A program made the translations under genes and the position numbers. The notes beneath the pieces are model-generated. The model saw only the letters and a list, made by a program, of their open reading frames with translations, ran no database searches and had not been told where the DNA came from. A stretch of DNA of 64,000 bases from Segatella baroniae B14 (GTDB taxonomy: Bacteria; Bacteroidota; Bacteroidia; Bacteroidales; Bacteroidaceae): positions 1,218,001-1,282,000 of the forward strand of contig NZ_CP091799.1 in NCBI RefSeq assembly GCF_022024235.1, given 5' to 3'. Position 1 is the stretch's first letter. Each line of letters starts with the position of its first letter. This document shows, piece after piece, positions 27,836 to 37,637 of the stretch.

Positions 27836-27866
27836 CAAAGATAATAAATTATAATTAAACTACAAA
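27836..27866 (-). promoter_or_regulatory. Internal promoter of ilvC
   Basis: Minus-strand TTTG (27863-27866), 19-bp spacer, TATCTTTG (27836-27843), in the gap between the thioesterase gene and ilvC. The leader of about 60 nt holds a small GCGAT/ATCGC hairpin but no leader peptide. Confidence 0.75.
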
Positions 27867-27874
27867 ATTTTCTT

Positions 27875-28648
27875 TCAATCTTTTACAAATTTAACGCTAC
27901 TTCTTACAACTTCAACTTCGTTTTGCTCATTTGAACTACGTTTATTTATGCGTATATTGTATTCATTATCACCTACTTGCTCACGATAGAAACATAATTT
28001 ATCACCTTGATGAGATTCTGCCACATATGCAATCTCAAATCTTTTCAATCGATACTGTTTGTAAAAATCGACATCAAAAAGATCTAATACATGCTCAATG
28101 TACTTTACTGAATTAATATGACCATTAATATCGACATCACTATAATTAGTATCGATGACACGAACGAGTTCTACGTCTTTGCTCATCTTTACTCTTGAAC
28201 AAGCCTTAATCGGATCATGCAACTCGGTTTCTACATAATTCAAGATTTTACCATCCTCAATGGATAAAATATCAGCAGGCTGTCGGGTTTCTGTATCTAT
28301 CATGGCCCATACACTTCGACCATATCCGTATACATGTCCACCCTCACCTGTAACCTTGAAATTACGACTTGTGAAAAACTTCATTGCACTTTCCACCCAT
28401 GTTTCAACAAAAAACGGATCATAAGCTTCAGGCATTTCTTCCATTTCTATCGCAAGCCTACTCAACACCCATGTTTTCTGAATCGTATTAAGGTATAACA
28501 TACCATATCCACGATCATTACTGTGAAAATCTGCAGCATTCAACATTGCATTTCCCAAATGCCCCATAAAAAGCTTCTTTGAAAAATCACAATGGAATGG
28601 CTCTGCCATAAATTTGTATTTACCAACTTTTGGCAATAATTCACTCAT
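27875..28648 (-). CDS. Acyl-ACP thioesterase
   Basis: A 257-residue double hot-dog protein of the acyl-ACP thioesterase family, which releases fatty acids from acyl carrier protein. The first hot dog (about 1-130) includes TWVLSRLAIEMEEMP and the second (about 155-257) the YSDVDINGHINSVKYIEHVLD segment, the D-x-N-x-H catalytic motif. It sits between ilvN and ilvC, so it may couple branched-chain precursors to fatty acids. A GGGAG sequence precedes the ATG. Confidence 0.88.
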   Translation of the reverse strand: MSELLPKVGKYKFMAEPFHCDFSKKLFMGHLGNAMLNAADFHSNDRGYGMLYLNTIQKTWVLSRLAIEMEEMPEAYDPFFVETWVESAMKFFTSRNFKVTGEGGHVYGYGRSVWAMIDTETRQPADILSIEDGKILNYVETELHDPIKACSRVKMSKDVELVRVIDTNYSDVDINGHINSVKYIEHVLDLFDVDFYKQYRLKRFEIAYVAESHQGDKLCFYREQVGDNEYNIRINKRSSNEQNEVEVVRSSVKFVKD

Positions 28649-28684
28649 AATTTCTCCCTCGTTATTTATTATCTATATATTTTA

Positions 28685-29251
28685 TTAATCAGACGATCCT
28701 GCCTCAATATTTTGCTGTTCATCAAGAAAATCAGTGATGGTTTCTTCTTTACTTCTAGTAACAGCTATCTTACCTGTTCTAGTATACTGCAAAATACAGT
28801 TTGCCTCATTCAACTTTTTAAACAATGTAGCAATATCTTCTGTTACACCACCCATCAAAACTGTAGTGTATGTTGGGTTGACTTCTAACATACGTGCATC
28901 AAGATGACGAATTGCTCTACTAATTTCAGGATTAGCCAACAATGTAGGAGTCGCAATCTTAAAGAGGGCTACTTCATAGATAAATAGTTCATCATCTGTA
29001 TAATACTGAGCCTTCACCACATCTATTTTTTTTTCAATAGCCTTAGTTATCTTCTTTATCTGCTCTTCATCACTCCAAGCCGTTATCGTGTATTTATGAA
29101 TATTTTTGATACTACTCGCTGATACATTTAAACTCTCAATATTTACTTGTCTACGAGTAAATACTGCAGTGATCTGATTAAGGATACCTGCGATATTCTC
29201 TGAATAAACCAGCAATGTATATAATTTCTTATCCATTTCTGTAATCTTCAT
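28685..29251 (-). CDS. ilvN: Acetolactate synthase small (regulatory) subunit
   Basis: Regulatory partner of IlvB that confers valine feedback inhibition. The 188 residues start with an ACT domain (about 9-85, LLVYSENIAGILNQITAVFTRR) followed by a second, less conserved ACT-like domain. ilvB ends 8 bp upstream, so the subunits are co-translated. A second in-frame ATG at codon 6 is an alternative start. Confidence 0.93.
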   Translation of the reverse strand: MKITEMDKKLYTLLVYSENIAGILNQITAVFTRRQVNIESLNVSASSIKNIHKYTITAWSDEEQIKKITKAIEKKIDVVKAQYYTDDELFIYEVALFKIATPTLLANPEISRAIRHLDARMLEVNPTYTTVLMGGVTEDIATLFKKLNEANCILQYTRTGKIAVTRSKEETITDFLDEQQNIEAGSSD

Positions 29252-29259
29252 TTTAACAA

Positions 29260-30975
29260 TTAGTAATCGAGTTCCAACAGCATTTCGTTGACACTCTTTC
29301 CAGGCAATGTCATTGGCACTATATCCTCATTCTCCTTAATAGCACATTCCAAAATATATGGGCCATCAGTGCTAAGCATCTTAGCAATCTTAGCTTTAAG
29401 ATCCTTACGCTCAATAACAATATCATAAGAAATACCATAAGCACAGGCAATCTTATCATACTGAGGATTCATCATATGTGTAAAAGAATGACGTCCATTA
29501 AACATCAAATCTTGCCACTGACGTACATTACCAAGATAATTATTATTCAGGATAATCATCTTCAAAGGTACCTGCTGCTCCATAATTGTACCTAATTCCT
29601 GAATACTCATTTGAAAGCCACCATCACCCATAAAACAGCATATTGTACGGTCAGGAGCCCCAAAACAAGCACCAACTGCTGCAGGAAGACCAAAACCCAT
29701 AGTACCGAAACCACCACTCGTTACAATAGAGCGCTTTTTATGATACTTGAAATAACGGCTAGAAATCATCTGGTTTTGACCAACGTCGTTTACCAATACT
29801 GCTTCACCATAAGTTTGCTCTGCTACTTCGTTTACGACCTCTCCCATTAACAAAGGTCCCTCTGTAGGATGAATATCAGGCTGAATAACTTTTTCATTTT
29901 CCAAATCAGCATACTTCTGAAAAGACTCTATCCATTCCTTATGCTCATTTTTATTTAGAAGACGTGTAATAGCTGGTAAACTTTGCTTACAATCGCCCAA
30001 AACAGGTACATCTGCCTTAATATTTTTGTTCAGTTCAGCGCTATCAATATCTAAATGAATAATTTTTGCTTGCCTCGCATATGTAGAAGGCAAACCTGTT
30101 ACACGATCGCTGAAACGCATGCCAATAGCGATAAGCACATCACATTCCTGAGTTTGCATATTGGTAGCATAAGCTCCATGCATTCCTAACATACCCTTAT
30201 TTAAAGGATGATTACTAGGAAGTGCAGAAAGTCCAAGCAACGTACGTCCTGCAGGGATATCTGCCTTTTCAAGAAATTCAATTAACTCATTTTGAGCATT
30301 TCCCAATTCAACACCTTGACCAACCAAAGCAAAAGGCTTCTTTGCTTGATTAATTAAATCTGCAGCCTCCTTAATTCTTTCCGGGTTAAGTTGTGGATAA
30401 GGTACATAACTGCGAACATGTTCAACCTTTACAGGAATCCATTCACAGGTATGAACTTGTGAATTCTTAGGGAAGTCAAGAACAACAGGCCCAGGACGAC
30501 CTGAACGCGCAATATAAAAAGCACGACTAACTGCCCACGCTACATCCTCTGGTCTACGAATTTGATAAGCCCACTTACACACAGGCTGTGCCACACCCAC
30601 CAAGTCTACTTCTTGAAATGCATCAGTACCCAAAGCACCAACACCAACCTGACCTGCAATAACAACTAATGGAGTTGAATCCATCATAGCATCAGCAATA
30701 CCCGTCAAGGTATTCGTAGCGCCTGGTCCACTAGTAACAACACATACACCTACTTCACCACTGACTCGAGCATAACCTTGAGCTGCATGAGCTGCAGCTT
30801 GCTCATGACGGACCAATACATGGTCGAACAGTTTAGTTTCACCTCGCGTGTAAGTATAAAGAGCATCAAAGACTGGCATGATAGCTCCACCGGGATAACC
30901 AAAGATGGTCTTTACACCTTCGTTTTTTAGGGAGCGCATCAAAGCTTCAGCTCCTGTTATCAATTCTTTAGCCAT
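29260..30975 (-). CDS. ilvB: Acetolactate synthase large subunit
   Basis: Condenses pyruvate with pyruvate or 2-oxobutyrate, the first common step of branched-chain amino acid synthesis. The 571 residues carry the catalytic Glu in VRHEQAAAHAAQGYAR, an FAD-type middle domain and the thiamine-diphosphate motif GDGGFQMS...NNNYLGNVRQWQ. Second gene of the ilvD-ilvB-ilvN run, 89 bp after ilvD. Confidence 0.97.
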   Translation of the reverse strand: MAKELITGAEALMRSLKNEGVKTIFGYPGGAIMPVFDALYTYTRGETKLFDHVLVRHEQAAAHAAQGYARVSGEVGVCVVTSGPGATNTLTGIADAMMDSTPLVVIAGQVGVGALGTDAFQEVDLVGVAQPVCKWAYQIRRPEDVAWAVSRAFYIARSGRPGPVVLDFPKNSQVHTCEWIPVKVEHVRSYVPYPQLNPERIKEAADLINQAKKPFALVGQGVELGNAQNELIEFLEKADIPAGRTLLGLSALPSNHPLNKGMLGMHGAYATNMQTQECDVLIAIGMRFSDRVTGLPSTYARQAKIIHLDIDSAELNKNIKADVPVLGDCKQSLPAITRLLNKNEHKEWIESFQKYADLENEKVIQPDIHPTEGPLLMGEVVNEVAEQTYGEAVLVNDVGQNQMISSRYFKYHKKRSIVTSGGFGTMGFGLPAAVGACFGAPDRTICCFMGDGGFQMSIQELGTIMEQQVPLKMIILNNNYLGNVRQWQDLMFNGRHSFTHMMNPQYDKIACAYGISYDIVIERKDLKAKIAKMLSTDGPYILECAIKENEDIVPMTLPGKSVNEMLLELDY

Positions 30976-31064
30976 ATTTATGAATGCTTTCTATTCAAAA
31001 GTGCCGTACAAACAAAATTATTTTATTTTACGGCACCCTATATTTAAATAAAAGTTTAACTTCT

Positions 31065-32867
31065 TTAATCTATAATTCTAACACCACCCAAATCTGCGGA
31101 TGCTACACTCTGAGCATATGCTTTCAAGGCTTTGCTGACGACTCGATCACGTTTTAAAGGCTGCTGTGGACGAGCTGCAAGTTCCTCATCACTCAACTTA
31201 ACATTAATTGAACGACTTGGAATATCAATAACAATAATGTCACCATCTTTAATTTTACCTACATTTCCACCTGAAGCAGCTTCTGGAGAGATGTGACCGA
31301 TACTCAATCCAGAAGTTCCACCAGAAAAACGACCATCAGTGATAAGAGCACATTCTTTACCCAAATGACGGCTTTTAATATAAGATGTTGGATAAAGCAT
31401 CTCTTGCATACCAGGACCACCCTTAGGTCCTTCATGTGTAATAACCACACAATCTCCTGATTTTACCTTACCACCAAGTATGCCCTCACACGCATCTTCC
31501 TGAGAATCAAAGCACACAGCAGGACCCTCAAAATGCCACAATTCAGGTGCTACACCAGCAGTTTTTACAACACAACCCTTCTGTGCAATATTGCCAAAAA
31601 GCACGGCTAGCCCCCCATCTTTAGTGTATGCATGCTGTAAATCACGAATACAACCATTCTCACGATCTGTATCCAAACTCTCCCACTGTTCGTTCTGGCT
31701 ACCCATCTTAGTAGAAAAACGACGCCCAGGAGCACTATGGTAAATTCTATTTGCCTCGTCATTTACAGTATTACCTGTAATATCATACTTACTGATGGCT
31801 TCATCCAATGTTAATCTATCTACTCGATTTACATTTCCACGAATTAAACCACCTCTATTCAATTCATTCAAAATACCCAAAATTCCTCCAGCACGATTAC
31901 ATTCTTGTACAGAATACTTCTGAGTGTTAGGAGACAACATACAAAGACAAGGTACTGCACGACTCAACTTATCAATATCTTCCATCTTAAACTCCGCACC
32001 CGCTTCTTGTGCAACAGCCAACAAATGAAGTATAGTATTTGTACTACCACCCATAGCAATATCTAATGTCATAGCATTCAAGAAAGCATCACGGGTTGCA
32101 ATATTTTTTGGTAATACACTTTCATCACCATCTTCATAATAAGCATATGCATTCTTCACTATTTGACGAGCAGCATCCTTAAAGAGACGAATACGATTCT
32201 CATGAGTTGCTAAAATAGTTCCATTACCAGGGAGTGAAAGCCCAATGGCCTCTGTCAGAGAGTTCATAGAATTAGCTGTAAACATACCGGAACAACTACC
32301 ACAACCTGGGCAAGCACTATTTTCAATTTTCTCCAAATCCTCATCACTAACTGAAGTATCACCACCGTTAATCATGGCAGTAATCAAATCTGCATTCTGA
32401 CCTTTCCAACGACCTGCTTCCATAGGACCACCTGAACAGAAAATAGTAGGGATATTCAATCGCATTGAAGCCATAAGCATTCCAGGTGTCACTTTATCAC
32501 AATTTGAGATACAAATCATAGCATCAGCCTTGTGAGCATTTACCATATACTCAACAGAGTCTGCTATCAAGTCACGACTTGGTAGAGAATAAAGCATACC
32601 ATCATGCCCCATAGCTATACCATCGTCAATTGCAATAGTATTAAACTCTGCGGCATAACATCCCATAGCCTCAATCTCCTGCTTTACAATTTGGCCGATT
32701 TCATGAAGATGTGTATGTCCCGGAACAAATTGAGTAAATGAATTTACAATTGCTATAATTGGTTTTCCCATCTGCTCGTGTTTCATACCAGCTGCTACCC
32801 ACAAAGCACGGGCACCAGCCATTCTTCTGCCTTGAGTACAGACAGCACTTCTTAACTGATGTTTCAT
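31065..32867 (-). CDS. ilvD: Dihydroxy-acid dehydratase
   Basis: Fe-S dehydratase making 2-oxo acid precursors of valine and isoleucine. The 600 residues have the cluster ligands [12 protein letters not shown] and [16 protein letters not shown] and the [15 protein letters not shown] segment. The ATG at 32867 gives the usual N-terminus [10 protein letters not shown]. The frame extends to 32912, where it would overlap the promoter, so I reject that. The Fe-S cluster is probably oxygen-sensitive, fitting an anaerobe. Confidence 0.96.
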   Translation of the reverse strand: MKHQLRSAVCTQGRRMAGARALWVAAGMKHEQMGKPIIAIVNSFTQFVPGHTHLHEIGQIVKQEIEAMGCYAAEFNTIAIDDGIAMGHDGMLYSLPSRDLIADSVEYMVNAHKADAMICISNCDKVTPGMLMASMRLNIPTIFCSGGPMEAGRWKGQNADLITAMINGGDTSVSDEDLEKIENSACPGCGSCSGMFTANSMNSLTEAIGLSLPGNGTILATHENRIRLFKDAARQIVKNAYAYYEDGDESVLPKNIATRDAFLNAMTLDIAMGGSTNTILHLLAVAQEAGAEFKMEDIDKLSRAVPCLCMLSPNTQKYSVQECNRAGGILGILNELNRGGLIRGNVNRVDRLTLDEAISKYDITGNTVNDEANRIYHSAPGRRFSTKMGSQNEQWESLDTDRENGCIRDLQHAYTKDGGLAVLFGNIAQKGCVVKTAGVAPELWHFEGPAVCFDSQEDACEGILGGKVKSGDCVVITHEGPKGGPGMQEMLYPTSYIKSRHLGKECALITDGRFSGGTSGLSIGHISPEAASGGNVGKIKDGDIIVIDIPSRSINVKLSDEELAARPQQPLKRDRVVSKALKAYAQSVASADLGGVRIID

Positions 32868-32909
32868 ATCTGTTATTATATATTTTCTATTTCGTCTCTC
32901 ATTATTCTG

Positions 32910-32940
32910 CAAAGGTAAACATAAAATCAGTAATAACCAA
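32910..32940 (-). promoter_or_regulatory. Promoter of the ilvD operon
   Basis: Minus-strand TTG (32938-32940), 20-bp spacer, TACCTTTG (32910-32917), giving a leader of only about 36 nt. No leader peptide or attenuator fits here. Confidence 0.75.
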
Positions 32941-33132
32941 CAATTTTCTAATAAACTTTACCGTTTTAAAGCAAATTTGTTACTAAATTCAATAAATAAT
33001 AATTAGATTATAAGTATTTTAATATCACAAGCTTTTCAAAAACATCTAAACTACTACAGATTAAAACACACAGATAATGATTATTGTATACCTGCTAACA
33101 AAACAAAAAAGTCATAAGACACGATTTTAAAC

Positions 33133-33168
33133 AAAAAAAATCCCAAGCCTTATAAAGGCTTGGGATTA
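33133..33168 (-). terminator. Intrinsic terminator of the ompA gene
   Basis: Minus-strand 13-bp perfect stem (33139-33151 with 33155-33167), 3-nt loop, then T run from the A tract at 33133. Confidence 0.93.
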
Positions 33169-33191
33169 TATTTAAATCTTTTAATTAAAGA

Positions 33192-34328
33192 TTAATCCTT
33201 TGTTGTATCGTTAAAAGTAGCAACGCGGTTGAACTCTACCTGCTCAAAGAGCTTATCAGTTACACCACAACCAGTAGCCTTCAAACGATCTGCAGAAATT
33301 TTGTACTTCTTAACTAAAGCATTCTTAACAGCTTCAGCACGTGCCTGAGAAAGTTTCTGATTGAACTCAGCATTACCTTCTGGAGAAGCATAACCCTTAA
33401 TCTCTACATTTGCCTCTGGGTGATTCTTCATGTAAGAAGCGATCAACTCAATTGGAGCATACTGAGCTTTGTCAATAGAACTCTTACCCTGACGGAAGAG
33501 AACTGTTGGCTGAAGATTTGTTGCAGTAGCAGCCTTCTTAGGCTTCTTCTGGCACTCATCAAGAGCATTTTGAAGATCAGCGATCTTCTTATCTTTAGCA
33601 GAAAGCTGAGCATCCTTATCGTTCAAATCTGAACGAAGGCTATTGATCTGATTATTCAAGCCATCAATTTCGTTCTGATCACGAAGCTGAGCGATTGTGA
33701 AGTTATGAGTACCATTTGAGTTCTTGAACTTATAAACAATACCTGCATTAAGCTGGAAGAAACTCTTATTGAGGTTATACTCAATACCCTGACCACCATT
33801 CTCGCCATTCAAATACCAAGTCATAGATGGCTCAACATAAATCTGCCATGCCTTTGAAGAACCTAAATTGAATGCGAAGTCGATACCTGCTTTAGAAGTC
33901 AATGCATTGTGATTTTTACCAGCGCTTTCAGTACCAAACTGATGGAACCAGCCCAAACCTGCTACAGGGATAACCTCAAATACACGTGGCTCACCTTTAT
34001 AACCACCAAACCAGTTACTCAAGTTTACAGTACCAAGCAAGCTTGTATTCAAACCGCGAACTACAGTACCACGAGAAACACCTGGCTTGTTTGAAAAATA
34101 AGCATTGCTCTCAGCAGCCAAACCAAATACTGGAGTAAACCAACGACCGATGCGAAGACCAGCATTAGGGTTTAAGTTTTTCAACCAAGAGTGACCTGTT
34201 GCCTTTGTTGCAACACCGCCATTAATACCTACATAAAAATTGTCAAATGTCTTGCTTTCAGTTACAGTCTGAGCTGATGCTGAAACTGCCATCGTAGCAG
34301 CTGCAAGCAGTAATCCTAATTTCTTCAT
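33192..34328 (-). CDS. ompA: OmpA family outer membrane protein
   Basis: A 378-residue major porin-like protein. Signal peptide 1-19 (SASAQ), a beta-barrel domain about 25-205 (alternating strands FYVGINGG, PVAGLGWFHQF, QIYVEPSMTWYLNG). A coiled coil follows at about 215-260 (heptads in NNQINSLRSDLNDKDAQL), then an OmpA C-terminal peptidoglycan-binding domain (about 270-370, with NVEIKGYASPEGNAEFNQKLS and RAEAV). It anchors the outer membrane to the wall. Confidence 0.95.
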   Translation of the reverse strand: MKKLGLLLAAATMAVSASAQTVTESKTFDNFYVGINGGVATKATGHSWLKNLNPNAGLRIGRWFTPVFGLAAESNAYFSNKPGVSRGTVVRGLNTSLLGTVNLSNWFGGYKGEPRVFEVIPVAGLGWFHQFGTESAGKNHNALTSKAGIDFAFNLGSSKAWQIYVEPSMTWYLNGENGGQGIEYNLNKSFFQLNAGIVYKFKNSNGTHNFTIAQLRDQNEIDGLNNQINSLRSDLNDKDAQLSAKDKKIADLQNALDECQKKPKKAATATNLQPTVLFRQGKSSIDKAQYAPIELIASYMKNHPEANVEIKGYASPEGNAEFNQKLSQARAEAVKNALVKKYKISADRLKATGCGVTDKLFEQVEFNRVATFNDTTKD

Positions 34329-34385
34329 ACTCTCTTGTAGTTTATAAAATTGATTTTTAATTTTACTTATCTCTTAAAAGCATTG

Positions 34386-34417
34386 CAAAGGAATAAAAAT
34401 TTTTCGAAACAAGCAAA
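34386..34417 (-). promoter_or_regulatory. Promoter of the ompA gene
   Basis: Minus-strand TTTG (34414-34417), 20-bp spacer, TTCCTTTG (34386-34393), one base off the consensus in the -7 box. Leader of about 50 nt. Confidence 0.65.
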
Positions 34418-34533
34418 TTTTTTATGAAGAAAAATGAATTTTCCTTTAAGAAAAGTGAAAATAGTGTATTTTTCTTGCTTTTTAAATGCAAAATGGCTCT
34501 TTTTTTGTATTTTTTTTGTATTTTTGGTATCTG

Positions 34534-35064
34534 ATGAAAAAAATTATATTAATAACAGGAGGACAAAGATCTGGTAAAAGCAGTTTTGCAGAAAAATTAG
34601 CTTTATCATTGTCTCCTAATCCTATTTATATAGCCACCGCTCATATTTGGGACGAAGAGTTTCGTCAGCGTGTCATTCGACATCAACAAAGAAGAGGTCG
34701 AAACTGGATTAATATCGAAGAAGAAAAATATCTATCCAAACATCATATACATAATAAAGTGTGTGTTATTGACTGTATCACTTTATGGTGTACTAATTTT
34801 TTCTTCGACAGCACTAAAAAAGAAATGAATCAACCATCTATTAACGAAGTACTTCAAAACCTCAAAGATGAATTCGATCACTTTACTCAACAAGATGCTA
34901 CTTTTATATTTGTAACTAATGAAATTGGAAGTGGTGGAGTTAGCAATAGTTCTGTACAGCGTCGATTTACCGACTTACAGGGATGGATGAATCAATATGT
35001 AGCAGCAAAAGCCAACGAAGTAATATTAATGGTTTCCGGCATCCCTGTCAAAATTAAAGAATAA
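34534..35064 (+). CDS. cobU: Adenosylcobinamide kinase/guanylyltransferase
   Basis: Converts adenosylcobinamide to its GDP form in cobamide nucleotide-loop assembly. The 176 residues have the P-loop GGQRSGKS (9-16), the guanylylation-region pattern ATAHIWDEEFRQRVIRHQ and TNEIGSGGV. The ATG at 34534 is used; the frame is open from 34486 but the added residues are a hydrophobic run coming from a T tract and look non-coding. A -7-like TATTTTTG lies at 34519. cobT follows 9 bp downstream. Confidence 0.93.
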   Translation: MKKIILITGGQRSGKSSFAEKLALSLSPNPIYIATAHIWDEEFRQRVIRHQQRRGRNWINIEEEKYLSKHHIHNKVCVIDCITLWCTNFFFDSTKKEMNQPSINEVLQNLKDEFDHFTQQDATFIFVTNEIGSGGVSNSSVQRRFTDLQGWMNQYVAAKANEVILMVSGIPVKIKE

Positions 35065-35073
35065 GATATTTTT

Positions 35074-36174
35074 ATGCAGCACTTTCATATTTTAGAACCA
35101 GACCAAACTATTCGTCAAGAAGCACTTGAAAAAATAGATAACCTAAATAAGCCCAAAGGATCTTTAGGTATTCTAGAGAACATAGCACTTAAGCTCTGTC
35201 TTATCCAACAGACTTTATCCCCTTCTCTCCACTATCCTTGTCATCTTCTTTTAGGAGCTGATCACGGCATAGAGCGTGAAGGAGTATCCGCTTCGCCACG
35301 AGAAGTAACTTGGCAACAAATGATAAATTTCACTCGTGGAGGCGGATTCGTTGATGTTATGTGCAGGCAACACAATTTTGAGCTCAAAATTGTAGATATG
35401 GGAGTTGATTACGACCTATCCGATTTTCATACTATCATTAATTATAAAATAGCTCATGGTACAGCCAACTTTTTACAACAAGAAGCAATGACTCTACAGC
35501 AATGGAATGAATGTATAGAAAGAGGTTGTCAGCTCGTCGATCAATGTATAGCAAAAGGAAGCACCATTATTAGTATAGGAGAAATGGGTATAGGGAACAC
35601 TTCCCCTTCCAGTATATGGATGAGTCTTTTTGGAAATATGCCACTCGATATCTGCATTGGTGCGGGCTCAGGCCTAAACAGTGCTGGCATTCAACATAAA
35701 TTAAAGGTATTAACTAAAAGTGTACAAAAATTCCTGACCAAATTCCCAGATATTGCAGAAACACTGAGCAATACACCTCAAGGCAAATGTCCAAATTACA
35801 CTTTTAAACAAACAGAACAAATTCTTTATTATTTTTCTGGATTTGAAATGGCAGCAGCTATAGGTGCAATGTTGCGAGCAGCAGAGAGACACGTTACGAT
35901 TTTAATTGACGGCTTTATCATGACGGCTTGCATACTCGGTGCAAGCAAACTATATCCAAATGTTCTTCACTATGCAATCTTTGGGCATTGTGGCGACGAA
36001 TCAGGCCATCAGAAAATGCTCAACTTACTACATGCTCAACCATTATTGCAACTTGGTCTACGATTAGGCGAAGGTACAGGGGCCTTATGCGCTTTTCCTA
36101 TAGTTGACTCCGCATGTCGTATGATAAATGAAATGAACAATTTCGAAAATGCAAAAATCACCAAATATTTTTAA
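35074..36174 (+). CDS. cobT: Nicotinate-nucleotide--dimethylbenzimidazole phosphoribosyltransferase
   Basis: Makes alpha-ribazole phosphate, the lower-ligand precursor of cobamides. The 366 residues include NKPKGSLGILE, the LGADHGIEREGVSASP segment, GEMGIGNTSPSS, IDGFIMTA and the catalytic-Glu motif LRLGEGTGA. Middle gene of a plus-strand cobU-cobT-cobS run. The preferred base cannot be told. Confidence 0.96.
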   Translation: MQHFHILEPDQTIRQEALEKIDNLNKPKGSLGILENIALKLCLIQQTLSPSLHYPCHLLLGADHGIEREGVSASPREVTWQQMINFTRGGGFVDVMCRQHNFELKIVDMGVDYDLSDFHTIINYKIAHGTANFLQQEAMTLQQWNECIERGCQLVDQCIAKGSTIISIGEMGIGNTSPSSIWMSLFGNMPLDICIGAGSGLNSAGIQHKLKVLTKSVQKFLTKFPDIAETLSNTPQGKCPNYTFKQTEQILYYFSGFEMAAAIGAMLRAAERHVTILIDGFIMTACILGASKLYPNVLHYAIFGHCGDESGHQKMLNLLHAQPLLQLGLRLGEGTGALCAFPIVDSACRMINEMNNFENAKITKYF

Positions 36175-36218
36175 TTTACATACTGTTACCCAAAATTATT
36201 CTATCTGATTACGTAAAA

Positions 36219-37037
36219 ATGCAAATACCAATAGATAAAAAGATTAAGATAAAGGATCGAATCTATGCAGCTTTTATCTTTTTTACAAGATTACCTTTTT
36301 GGAGAATATACCAACCTACACGTGAGGCATACGAAACCGTTGTTGAACATTGGCCATTAGTAGGATGGCTAACAGGAATAGCAATGGCAGGAACACTATA
36401 TCTATGTCACTTGATACTTCCTTTATCTCTATCTATCCTTTTAGCCATGCTCGTTCGAATACTCCTAACTGGAGCATTACACGAAGATGGATTAGCAGAC
36501 TTTTGCGATGGATTTGGCGGAGGTACTTCACGTGAAAAAATATTATCCATCATGAAAGATAGCCACATTGGCACTTATGGAGTTATAGGGCTCATCTTAT
36601 ACGAATTAATATTTTTCCAGACAATATCTACAATCTGTAGCATAACAGAAATGAAGACTTGTATATTTGCAATAATAGGTGGTGATGCTTTTTCGAAAAT
36701 GATAGCTGCTCAAATTATTCAATTTCTACCATATACCCGAAATGCCGAAACAGCAAAAAATGGTGTGGTCTACCGCAAATTAAGCTTAAAATCAGGAATT
36801 AGTCTATTTGTCCAAGGGGTATTACCTATGATACCACTCTTATATAGTACAGGCTTTGCTCATATAAATTGGATTATCTTTGCACCTTGTATAACCATGT
36901 TTCTTCTTTATACACTGATGAACAAGAAAATAGGAGGTTATACAGGTGACTGTTGTGGTGCAATTTTTCTCCTCTGTGAGCTTACTTTCTACATCGCTTT
37001 TGCAGGCACAATATATTATAACATCGTTACAACATAA
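36219..37037 (+). CDS. cobS: Adenosylcobinamide-GDP ribazoletransferase
   Basis: Inner-membrane enzyme joining adenosylcobinamide-GDP to alpha-ribazole (phosphate), completing the cobamide. The 272 residues contain several transmembrane segments and the conserved HEDGLADFCDGFGGG (about 88-102) and IMKDSHIGTYG. It starts 44 bp after cobT. cobC converges from the other strand 21 bp downstream. Confidence 0.95.
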   Translation: MQIPIDKKIKIKDRIYAAFIFFTRLPFWRIYQPTREAYETVVEHWPLVGWLTGIAMAGTLYLCHLILPLSLSILLAMLVRILLTGALHEDGLADFCDGFGGGTSREKILSIMKDSHIGTYGVIGLILYELIFFQTISTICSITEMKTCIFAIIGGDAFSKMIAAQIIQFLPYTRNAETAKNGVVYRKLSLKSGISLFVQGVLPMIPLLYSTGFAHINWIIFAPCITMFLLYTLMNKKIGGYTGDCCGAIFLLCELTFYIAFAGTIYYNIVTT

Positions 37038-37058
37038 TCTATTACAGAAGACGCTCAC

Positions 37059-37637
37059 TTAAATTTGAATAACCTCTATACCCCCATAATCTACCAAATG
37101 CCCATCAGATCCGTAAGCATGTTCCACATCAAATAATCCTGCGTATATACCTGCACATAACAAGACTCCACCATGTGCAAATACAATAACACGCTCATAA
37201 CCATACTTGGTTAATTCTGAAAGAAAGCAAGTTACTCGCTTATAAAATTCAGGAAACGATTCACCATGAGGAGTAGGTAAATGAAGATAATCTTCAGACC
37301 ATAATTTGAAATAAGGATCGCTAATCCATAAATGGTCATAGCTCTTCATTTCCCAATCTCCCATATTAAATTCCTTTAGCCGATCATCAAATTTCGGATA
37401 TATAAAGCCACAATGAGCAGCCAACTTCCGAGCACGTAATAAAGGAGAACAATAAACAGCATCAAAACAATTATTCAAAGTTGAAGCGTTTTCATCCTTT
37501 CCAACAAGGGCTCTAAGAGTTTCATACGTTCGTTGTGCTTCTTCCGGAAAAGATTCTGCTAAAGGCACATCACTCCACCCATAGCAAGTTCCTTTCCGAA
37601 CACCTACACTTGTGTGTCTAACAAGAACTATTTTCAT
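37059..37637 (-). CDS. cobC: Alpha-ribazole phosphatase-like histidine phosphatase
   Basis: Histidine phosphatase that likely removes the 5' phosphate from alpha-ribazole phosphate or its cobamide product. The 192 residues have the phospho-His motif VRHT (6-9), CYGWSDVPL and the second His in VFAHGGVLL. The assignment to CobC rests on convergence with cobUTS next door. Unusually its ATG directly follows the TAA of the arabinofuranosidase gene (TAAATG), so it may be translated from that transcript. Confidence 0.82.
   Translation of the reverse strand: MKIVLVRHTSVGVRKGTCYGWSDVPLAESFPEEAQRTYETLRALVGKDENASTLNNCFDAVYCSPLLRARKLAAHCGFIYPKFDDRLKEFNMGDWEMKSYDHLWISDPYFKLWSEDYLHLPTPHGESFPEFYKRVTCFLSELTKYGYERVIVFAHGGVLLCAGIYAGLFDVEHAYGSDGHLVDYGGIEVIQI

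Noticed and set aside
34329..34533. Possible cobalamin riboswitch upstream of cobU
   Set aside because: The 200 bp are A/T rich, hold two promoter-like boxes and show no B12-box or multi-stem core. The space is also too small for a typical cobalamin riboswitch plus promoters.
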